Of a stretch of DNA of 8,657 nucleotides, positions 1-5,666 are shown piece by piece (position 1 is the first letter of the stretch; the number at the start of each line of letters is the position of its first letter). Source of the DNA: an uncultured Oscillibacter sp. (lineage in GTDB: Bacteria; Bacillota; Clostridia; Oscillospirales; Oscillospiraceae); assembly GCA_905233795.1 (NCBI GenBank), contig CAJOFP010000034.1, positions 1-8,657 of the forward strand. Reading direction: 5' to 3'. The position numbers were made by a program, and so were the translations under genes. Under the pieces are notes generated by a model. The model worked only from the letters and a program-made list of their open reading frames with translations, did not search any database and had not been told where the DNA came from.

Positions 1-222
1 TATATTAAAGGCCGCAAAGCGCCGATTTTGATAGACGGCGTCCGGGAAGCGCGGGCGTATATTAACCCCGTTCCGGCCGGACTGGTTCTGACCGGCATTG
101 TCGTTTCCGTATCCGTGACGGCTGTCATGCTTTCTCTCGCGGTCCGGCTCTACCGGCGTTATCATACGCTGGATCTGGACAAAATTTATGAAATCTCCAA
201 GCATGTATTAGAAGATCGTTGA
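1..222 (+). CDS. mrpC: MrpC/NuoK-type antiporter small subunit, C-terminal part
   Basis: The frame is open from the first base, so this is the 3' part of a gene that begins left of the window; 73 codons are visible before TGA. The segment around residues 20-45 (NPVPAGLVLTGIVVSVSVTA) matches the conserved D-P-x-P-x-A-L-V-L-T-A-I-V-I-x-x-x-x-T-A block of MrpC/MnhC. It covers the end of TM2 and TM3, followed by a basic patch and the short cytoplasmic tail. In the family this three-helix, NuoK-like protein sits between the large channel subunits of Mrp Na+/H+ antiporters and related complexes and carries buried acidic residues in its earlier helices, which lie outside the window. In classical Mrp operons MrpC is followed directly by the large subunit MrpD, and here too a large subunit follows after a 74-base spacer. 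A TTG at 28 could start a short frame, but it lies inside the conserved protein and is not a credible start. The family call is firm; the distinction between MrpC and NuoK is less so. Confidence 0.82.
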   Translation, partial: YIKGRKAPILIDGVREARAYINPVPAGLVLTGIVVSVSVTAVMLSLAVRLYRRYHTLDLDKIYEISKHVLEDR

Positions 223-296
223 ATAAATTATTTTATTTTATTATTTAATTTTTAAATATTTTATAATTTTATAAATTTTCTGGGGTCTGGTAATCT

Positions 297-1898
297 ATGG
301 AATTTGTCCGCAATTTCCCCCTGTTTACGATTGTGTTCAGCCTGTTTTCCAGCGTATTGTGTATGCTTTTAAACGGGCGTCAGGCCAAACGCTATACGGT
401 GTGTTACGAGTGCGTATTATTGATTTTATGCGCGGCTGTTTTATTTTATACGATACGGACGGGCGAATCTTTCATATATGTAATGGGCGAATTTCCCGCG
501 CCGTGGGGCAATGAAATCCGCGCCGGGATTCTGGAAGCGTTGACGGCGACGGCGTTTATTTTTATTTTGCTTTGTTCCGTTCTGGGCGGATGGCGTTTTT
601 TAATTTTAGATGTCGAGGAAAGCAAGATTCATTTATATTTTACGCTGATCAATTTATTAACGGCGGCTTTAATGTCTTTAATATGGACGAATGATATTTT
701 CACGGGCTATGTATTTTTAGAGATTCTGACGCTGTCATCCTGCGGGATTTTAATCGTCCGGGAGATCGGGCGGACGACGCTTGCCGCGATCAGATATATG
801 ATCGTGAATTTATTGGGTTCAGGATTGTTTTTACTGGGCGTCGTGTTATTATATTCTCTCACCGGGCATTTATTAATGATCCCCATGCGGGAAGCCGTCA
901 GCGAGATTATATTATCTGAAAACGGCGGCATGACGATTACGTTTTCGCTTGCGATTTTGACGATTGGTCTTGGTATGAAAAGCGGCCTGTTTCCGTTTCA
1001 TTTCTGGATGCCGGATACTTATGGGGCCGCCACGCCGACTTCCGCGTCGATTTTATCGGCGTTAGTCTCAAAAGCCTATATATTTTTATTATTTAAAATA
1101 TATTGGCGCTGTATCGGGATTGAGATTTTCGAGAGCCTGCCGATCCGGAATTTATTATTCCCGCTGGGCATTTGCGGCATGATTTTCGGATCCGTTTCGG
1201 CGATCCGGGCGAATCATATTAATCGCATGGTGGCGTTTTCATCCGCCGCGCAAATCGGCTATATTTATATGGGTCTGGGCATGGGCGGTCTGGGCTATAT
1301 CGCGGCCATGTTCCAGATATTTTCCCACGCGATTACAAAATCTTTATTGTTTTTAACCACGCCCCGATTGGCGGCTGTTTCCGGGGACAGTTTATTATTT
1401 AACAATTTACAGGGCGCCGGACTGCGCGCCCGTAACGCCGGGATTTTTTTCACAATCGGTTCTTTATCTATGGTCGGCATACCTGTTTTCGCGGGATTTT
1501 CGTCAAAATTATTCTTCGCCGTGGCCGCCGCCGAATCCGGTGACGCCAATACAATCTGGTCAACCATGCTGGCGTTGGGCGTCAGTTCGATGTTAAACGC
1601 GCTGTATTTTATCCGCACAGTCGTCAGGATATACACGGCGGGACGCGGCGGCGCGGATATTTCCGCCCCGCGCATGTTCGTCATGCAAGTCGCGTCGCAA
1701 TCGCAAAATCAAGACAACGCGGCGAAAAATTTAAATTTTAATACGGCGGATATGGAAACGGAACCGGCGCCGGAATCCGGGATTTTTTCGGCGTATTTTA
1801 TCGCCGCGCTGATTTTAACCGGTTTAAATCTCTTTCTTGGCCTGTTCTCATGGGTCACGGCGGATTTGATTCAACAGGGTCTGAATATATTCGCGTGA
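297..1898 (+). CDS. Proton-conducting antiporter-like subunit 1 (NuoM/MrpD family)
   Basis: A 533-residue polytopic membrane protein with about 14 hydrophobic helices, the usual length for MrpD, NuoM and NuoN. The family channel residues are visible: Glu142 in TM5 (VFLEILTLSS), Lys228 in the discontinuous TM7 (GLGMKSGLFPFHFWMPD), Lys259 in TM8 (SALVSKAY), the His344/Lys348 pair in IFSHAITKSL, and Lys404 in TM12 (AGFSSKLF). In known structures these form the half-channels and the central hydrophilic axis for proton or sodium movement. Directly following an MrpC-like gene, it holds the MrpD position. The TM8 region (ATPTSASILSALVSKAYIFL) differs from textbook MrpD and resembles large subunits I associate with clostridial multi-subunit complexes. 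The loop before the last helix (about 463-495) is a hydrophilic insertion rich in Gln, Asn and Ala. The ATG at 297 is preceded by only a weak purine site (GGGG at 282-285). Product family is certain; the transported ion and exact complex are not. Confidence 0.88.
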   Translation: MEFVRNFPLFTIVFSLFSSVLCMLLNGRQAKRYTVCYECVLLILCAAVLFYTIRTGESFIYVMGEFPAPWGNEIRAGILEALTATAFIFILLCSVLGGWRFLILDVEESKIHLYFTLINLLTAALMSLIWTNDIFTGYVFLEILTLSSCGILIVREIGRTTLAAIRYMIVNLLGSGLFLLGVVLLYSLTGHLLMIPMREAVSEIILSENGGMTITFSLAILTIGLGMKSGLFPFHFWMPDTYGAATPTSASILSALVSKAYIFLLFKIYWRCIGIEIFESLPIRNLLFPLGICGMIFGSVSAIRANHINRMVAFSSAAQIGYIYMGLGMGGLGYIAAMFQIFSHAITKSLLFLTTPRLAAVSGDSLLFNNLQGAGLRARNAGIFFTIGSLSMVGIPVFAGFSSKLFFAVAAAESGDANTIWSTMLALGVSSMLNALYFIRTVVRIYTAGRGGADISAPRMFVMQVASQSQNQDNAAKNLNFNTADMETEPAPESGIFSAYFIAALILTGLNLFLGLFSWVTADLIQQGLNIFA

Positions 1899-1949
1899 TT
1901 CGTTTGAAAAATTTATAAATTGTTATTATAATTTAAATTAAAATTCTCC

Positions 1950-1956
1950 GGAGGAG
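1950..1956 (+). promoter_or_regulatory. Strong ribosome binding site for subunit 2
   Basis: GGAGGAG lies 12 bases before the ATG at 1969 and fixes that start. It follows an almost pure A/T spacer. It is much closer to the anti-Shine-Dalgarno consensus than the site before subunit 1, which suggests subunit 2 is translated independently and well. Confidence 0.8.
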
Positions 1957-1968
1957 ATCGGATTTATT

Positions 1969-3468
1969 ATGTTATTATTACTCATGATTTTAACGCCAAT
2001 AATATCTGGAGTCACGGTTTCCATGATTCCGGCGGAAAAAATCACGCGCAATCAAAGAAGATTTTATTATATTCTCACACTCGCGGCGACGGATTTATTC
2101 GCGCTGGCGGCTGTTATCCAAAATGACAGTTTGATATTATTCCCGCTGGCCGGAAATCTAAATTTATATTTTCATATTGATACAATCAGCGTTTTTTTCC
2201 TGTGTCCCGCGCTTGCGCTTTATACGTTAATTTGCTTTTACGCGTTTGAATATATGCTGATAGAAGGCCGGGAAGAATCGTTTTTCGCGTTTTATTTTTT
2301 ATCTTTCGGCGCGGTATTGGCGGCCTGTTCAGCCGGGAATTTAATTACTTTATATTTATGCTTTGAGTTCGCTACTTTATCTTCTATGCCAATGGTATTA
2401 CACGAACGCACGCCGGAAGCCATCGCCGCCGCTTTAAAATATTTATTTTATTCTATAGGCGGCGCCTTAATGGGATTGCTTGCCGTCGTGGTATTGTCTT
2501 ATTACGGCGGGGACGCCGCGAATGATTTTATTCCCGGCGGGTTTTTAAATCCTGAAATTTTATCCGGCCATGAGACGCTTTTGAGAAATATCGTTTTTAT
2601 CGGCGTGATTGGCTTCGGCGCGAAAGCCGGGTTTTATCCGTTACATGGCTGGCTTCCGACCGCGCATCCGATTGCGCCCGCGCCCGCGTCGGCGTTATTA
2701 TCCGGCATTATCGCCAAAATGGGCATATTGGCCGTCTTGCGGCTTGTATTTTTTTCAGCCGGAGCGGATTTATTGCGCGGAAGCGGCATTCAAGCCCTCT
2801 GGATATGCTTATCTATGCTGACGATTTTTATGGGCTCCATAATGGCGTGGCGCGAAAAAATCATGAAAAAGCGTCTCGCCTATTCATCTGTCAGTCAAAT
2901 CGCGTATATCATGCTGGGCTTGTCGCTTTTAAACGAAAACGGATTGAAAGGCGGATTGATTCAACTTTTCGCGCACGCGGCGTCAAAAGGCGCGTTATTC
3001 TTATGCGCGGGCGCGTTTATTTACGCGTCCGGCAAACGTCAGGTGCGGGAACTGCGCGGCATGGGATCAGATATGCCGCTTATATTCCAATGCTTTCTCG
3101 TCGCTTCTCTGTCTTTAATCGGCATTCCCCCTATGGGCGGATTTGTCAGTAAATGGCATATCGCCCTCGCCGCGCTGGAAAATCAAGATTCTGTCGGCGT
3201 TATTTTGTCTATCCTGCCTCCAGTCATTTTAATGCTCTCCGCGCTTCTGACAGCCGGTTATTTATTGCCGGTCGTAATCGACGCGTTTTTCGTCCCGGAA
3301 CAGGATAAACAAGATAAAAAAACGCAAGAGCAAACGCAAGCCCAAACGCGAAATCAGCCGTCTCTATGGATGTCCGTTCCCATTGCGATTTTATGCGCGG
3401 CGGCGTTGGCGGTCGGTCTGTTCGGCTCCGTTTTCACAAATCAAATCGACATGACAGGATTATTTTAA
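1969..3468 (+). CDS. Proton-conducting antiporter-like subunit 2 (MrpD/NuoM/NuoN family)
   Basis: A 499-residue membrane protein with about 14 helices, typical MrpD length. It shows TM5 Glu133 (CFEFATLSSMPMVLHERT), TM7 Lys219 (GFGAKAGFYPLHGWLP), TM8 Lys250 (SALLSGIIAKMG), His336 and Lys340 (LFAHAASKGALFL) and TM12 Lys395 (GGFVSKWHIAL). The block from GFGAKAG through HPIAPAPASALLSG is the family signature and is the closest of the three intact subunits to classical MrpD and to membrane-bound hydrogenase antiporter subunits. Residues about 444-464 form a charged Gln/Lys/Thr-rich loop (EQDKQDKKTQEQ onward) between the last two helices, an unusual insertion. The start is supported by GGAGGAG. It lies 70 bases after subunit 1 with no terminator between, so the two are co-transcribed. 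It likely moves H+ or Na+ across the cytoplasmic membrane as part of a larger complex; it could equally be a paralogue within a respiratory complex arm. Confidence 0.88.
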   Translation: MLLLLMILTPIISGVTVSMIPAEKITRNQRRFYYILTLAATDLFALAAVIQNDSLILFPLAGNLNLYFHIDTISVFFLCPALALYTLICFYAFEYMLIEGREESFFAFYFLSFGAVLAACSAGNLITLYLCFEFATLSSMPMVLHERTPEAIAAALKYLFYSIGGALMGLLAVVVLSYYGGDAANDFIPGGFLNPEILSGHETLLRNIVFIGVIGFGAKAGFYPLHGWLPTAHPIAPAPASALLSGIIAKMGILAVLRLVFFSAGADLLRGSGIQALWICLSMLTIFMGSIMAWREKIMKKRLAYSSVSQIAYIMLGLSLLNENGLKGGLIQLFAHAASKGALFLCAGAFIYASGKRQVRELRGMGSDMPLIFQCFLVASLSLIGIPPMGGFVSKWHIALAALENQDSVGVILSILPPVILMLSALLTAGYLLPVVIDAFFVPEQDKQDKKTQEQTQAQTRNQPSLWMSVPIAILCAAALAVGLFGSVFTNQIDMTGLF

Positions 3469-3472
3469 TTTA

Positions 3473-3498
3473 TTTATAATTTATATTTATAATTTATA
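3473..3498. repeat. 13-bp perfect tandem duplication in intergenic spacer
   Basis: TTTATAATTTATA occurs twice head to tail (3473-3485 and 3486-3498) in the A/T-only spacer between subunits 2 and 3. Each unit contains a short self-complementary core. It has no recognised function. Similar AATTTATAA-type words occur in the other spacers. Confidence 0.85.
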
Positions 3499-3535
3499 AT
3501 CTCTCTGTATCTGAAAAGGCGGTGAGTCATATCTC

Positions 3536-5002
3536 ATGACACTCAATCCCGAAGCGCTTTTAATTCCCGTTTTATTGCCGTTTCTGGGCGGCTGGATTTT
3601 ATTATGTCTGCCGGAACTGTCAGAACACAAGAGAAATATATTTCTTGAAATTTTCGCGTGTTTCACCAGCGTGATTGTTTTTATAATGCTGTATATCATA
3701 CGCGGACGCGGGGACGCCGTTTATAGTTTTACAAAGGGATTTTCCATCGCGTTTTTGATCGACGGCCCCGCTATGCTGTTCGCGGGCATGATCGCTTTTA
3801 TGTGGCCGCTCGCGCTGTTATACTCGTTTGAATATATGCGCGGCAATCCCCGGCAGAATCAATTTTACGCCTTTTATCTCATGACTTACGGAATCACACT
3901 CGGCGTGGCTTTCTCGGCGAATCTCGTTACTATGTATGTCTTTTTTGAAATGCTGACGCTTGTGACAATTCCATTAGTAAGCTATTGGAGCGATCCCGAC
4001 AGCATTTACGCCAGCCGGCTCTATATCGGCTATTGCGTATTCGGCGCGTCTCTCGCTTTTATCGCCGTCGTAATGGGTACTCTGGACGGTATCGGCGATT
4101 TTTTATACAGGGGCAATCTCGCGGGCGAATATAATTCTAATTTCATGCGTATCGTCTATTTATGCGGCTTTTTCGGGTTCGGCACAAAAGCCGCGATTTT
4201 CCCCTTTTTCGAGTGGCTCCCGAAAGCGTCCGTCGCGCCGACGCCGGTCACGGCTTTGTTACACGCCGTCGCGGTCGTCAATACAGGCGCGTTCGCGGTT
4301 TTGCGCCTGACTTGGTACGCGTTCGGACCCGCTTTATTATCCGGTTCAATCGTTCACGCGATTTGTATTTTAACCGCGTCTTTCTCTATGATATTCGCCG
4401 CCGTAATGGCCTTGCGCCAGCGGCATTTCAAACGCCGTCTCGCTTATTCAACCATGAGCAATCTGTCTTATATTTTATTCGGCGTCGCGCTTTTAACGCC
4501 GGACGGTCTCTGGGGCGGTCTCGCGCATATGTTATTCCACGGCGTGATTAAAATGTCACTGTTTTTATGCGCCGGGGCGTTCATGCGCGTCACCGGAAAC
4601 GAATATTTATACGAGCTGGACGGCGTCGGGCGGCATATGCCTTGGACGTTTACGGCGTATACGCTGGGCGCGTTGTCCCTTACGGGTATCCCGTTATTTT
4701 GCGGCTTTATATCCAAATGGCGGCTCCTGACAGCCGGAATCGCGGCGGGAACCCCGGCGGCTTTTATCGGAAGCGTTTCTTTGATTATTTCCGCGTTTTT
4801 ATGCGCCTTATATTCTCTTACGGTCAGCGTCCGCGCTTTTTATCCATACGGCGGACGGGAACGCTGCGGGCCGAATATTCATGAGGCAAATTGGAAAATG
4901 CTGGTTCCAATCTGGATTTTCGCGGTTTTCAATATATTTTTCGGCTTGCGTTCCGGTTTTGTCATGTCTTTTTTAGAATCCATCGCGCACGGGATTATAT
5001 AA
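3536..5002 (+). CDS. Proton-conducting antiporter-like subunit 3 (NuoL/MrpA-like at TM8)
   Basis: A 488-residue membrane protein with about 14 helices. Channel residues are Glu138 in TM5 (YVFFEMLTLVT), Lys218 in TM7 (GFGTKAAIFPFFEWLP), His335 and Lys339 (HMLFHGVIKMSLFL) and Lys394 in TM12 (CGFISKWRLL). TM8 (APTPVTALLHAVAVVNTGAF) has His243 and Asn249 where subunits 1 and 2 have the channel lysine, an arrangement like NuoL, whose TM8 reads LIHAATMVTAG. So this gene is closer to the NuoL/MrpA branch at that site, but it is much shorter than MrpA and lacks the MrpA C-terminal extension. The ATG at 3536 follows AAAGGCGGTGAG (3515-3526), a moderate ribosome site. It lies 67 bases after subunit 2 in the same operon. 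Its role is inferred as an ion-translocating channel module. Confidence 0.86.
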   Translation: MTLNPEALLIPVLLPFLGGWILLCLPELSEHKRNIFLEIFACFTSVIVFIMLYIIRGRGDAVYSFTKGFSIAFLIDGPAMLFAGMIAFMWPLALLYSFEYMRGNPRQNQFYAFYLMTYGITLGVAFSANLVTMYVFFEMLTLVTIPLVSYWSDPDSIYASRLYIGYCVFGASLAFIAVVMGTLDGIGDFLYRGNLAGEYNSNFMRIVYLCGFFGFGTKAAIFPFFEWLPKASVAPTPVTALLHAVAVVNTGAFAVLRLTWYAFGPALLSGSIVHAICILTASFSMIFAAVMALRQRHFKRRLAYSTMSNLSYILFGVALLTPDGLWGGLAHMLFHGVIKMSLFLCAGAFMRVTGNEYLYELDGVGRHMPWTFTAYTLGALSLTGIPLFCGFISKWRLLTAGIAAGTPAAFIGSVSLIISAFLCALYSLTVSVRAFYPYGGRERCGPNIHEANWKMLVPIWIFAVFNIFFGLRSGFVMSFLESIAHGII

Positions 5003-5028
5003 AATTAATTTATTAATTTATAAAATAC

Positions 5029-5034
5029 AGGAGG
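5029..5034 (+). promoter_or_regulatory. Ribosome binding site AGGAGG for subunit 4
   Basis: A perfect AGGAGG lies 12 bases before the ATG at 5047, after an A/T-only spacer. It shows that initiation of the fourth subunit is intact even though its reading frame is interrupted further on. Confidence 0.8.
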
Positions 5035-5046
5035 CGAATTTTTCTC

Positions 5047-5634
5047 ATGTTTCAAATCGCTTCATTGATATTTTCGCCTGTTATAGCCGCTTTGATTTTA
5101 TATATTTTTTATTTATACGCGTCTAAACGCGATTTAAATCATAATATAAATATATATAATAATATATATCATATCTTAGATAATATTATTTTACTCTCAA
5201 CGGGAATTTCTTTATTATTTTCTATTCTATTATGCTTTTCTTGGATCGCCGGGTATTTTACAAACGACGAAATATTTCAAATTAAATCTATTTTTATAAC
5301 CGGATTGTCTTTTCAAATAACCGGTTTTCGCGCCGTTTATAGCTTTATCGCGTCTTTCATGTGGTTTTTCACGGCTTTATTCTCACGGGAATATTTTCAG
5401 CATGAACGGAAATATATAGCTTCTTATTACGCGTTTTATTTAATCACGCTCGGCGCGACGCAAGGTCTTTTCTTATCCGCGGACTTCATGACGGCGTTTA
5501 TATTTTTTGAAATTCTTTCTCTTACTTCGTTTACATGGGTTGTCCATGAGCGTACTCAAGAGGCGATTCACGCCGGATATGTTTATTTATTTACGGCGAT
5601 TATCGGCGGTTTAATATGGAATATACGTCCCTGA
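5047..5634 (+). CDS. Antiporter-like subunit 4, N-terminal fragment (TM1 to part of TM6)
   Basis: 195 codons with about six hydrophobic segments. Residues 124-180 match the TM4-TM6 part of the intact paralogues: SYYAFYLITLGATQG, then FIFFEILSLTSFTWVVHERTQ with the TM5 glutamate at 155; subunit 2 has the same VLHERTPEA motif. TM6 begins (AGYVYLFTAIIGGLIW) but the frame ends four residues later at TGA 5632-5634. The rest of the protein continues in the -1 frame in the next entry. On its own the fragment lacks the TM7/TM8 lysines and cannot be a complete channel. A loop at residues 31-48 is an Asn/Ile/Tyr-rich low-complexity stretch. It may be a pseudogene fragment, the first piece of a split subunit, or the product of a sequence error. 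Confidence 0.8.
   Translation: MFQIASLIFSPVIAALILYIFYLYASKRDLNHNINIYNNIYHILDNIILLSTGISLLFSILLCFSWIAGYFTNDEIFQIKSIFITGLSFQITGFRAVYSFIASFMWFFTALFSREYFQHERKYIASYYAFYLITLGATQGLFLSADFMTAFIFFEILSLTSFTWVVHERTQEAIHAGYVYLFTAIIGGLIWNIRP
5605..5618 (+). promoter_or_regulatory. Possible internal ribosome site and ATG for the C-terminal fragment
   Basis: GGCGGT (5605-5610) lies five bases before ATG 5616. The same GGCGGT core is part of the ribosome site of subunit 3. The ATG lies 19 bases before the end of the upstream stop codon, so translational coupling is possible. It may also be chance: GGCGGT simply encodes the Gly-Gly of TM6 in the first frame. Confidence 0.35.
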
Positions 5635-5666
5635 CGGCATATAATAATTATAATAATTATTATTTA
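5611..5666 (+). other. Frameshift and deletion junction in antiporter subunit 4
   Basis: The zero frame ends at TGA 5632-5634; the -1 frame is open from 5550 onward and becomes homologous to the family only from about residue 18 of the downstream fragment. Between the Gly-Gly of TM6 and the GFGAKAG of TM7 there are about 28 residues here, against 49, 42 and 47 at the equivalent place in subunits 2, 3 and 1. So about 15-20 residues are missing, covering the second half of TM6 and part of its loop, in addition to the frame change. I see no convincing X-XXY-YYZ slippery heptamer in the overlap. This favours a mutation or assembly fault over programmed frameshifting. Confidence 0.65.

Noticed and set aside
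28..222. Complete small gene starting at TTG 28
   Set aside because: The frame is open from base 1 and the TTG lies inside a conserved MrpC-like region with no ribosome site, so it is the end of a larger gene.
1295..1684. 129-codon minus-strand frame
   Set aside because: It is antisense to the conserved TM region of subunit 1, with no ribosome site or recognisable motif. Long shadow frames are expected in GCG/CGC-rich genes.
4162..4551. 129-codon plus-strand frame within subunit 3
   Set aside because: Arg- and Phe-rich shadow of the conserved TM7-TM10 region in another frame; the real frame carries the channel residues.
5581..5597. Programmed -1 frameshift site near TTTATTTATTTACGG
   Set aside because: In zero frame it does not form an X-XXY-YYZ heptamer, no clear stimulatory hairpin follows, and the missing residues would remain unexplained.
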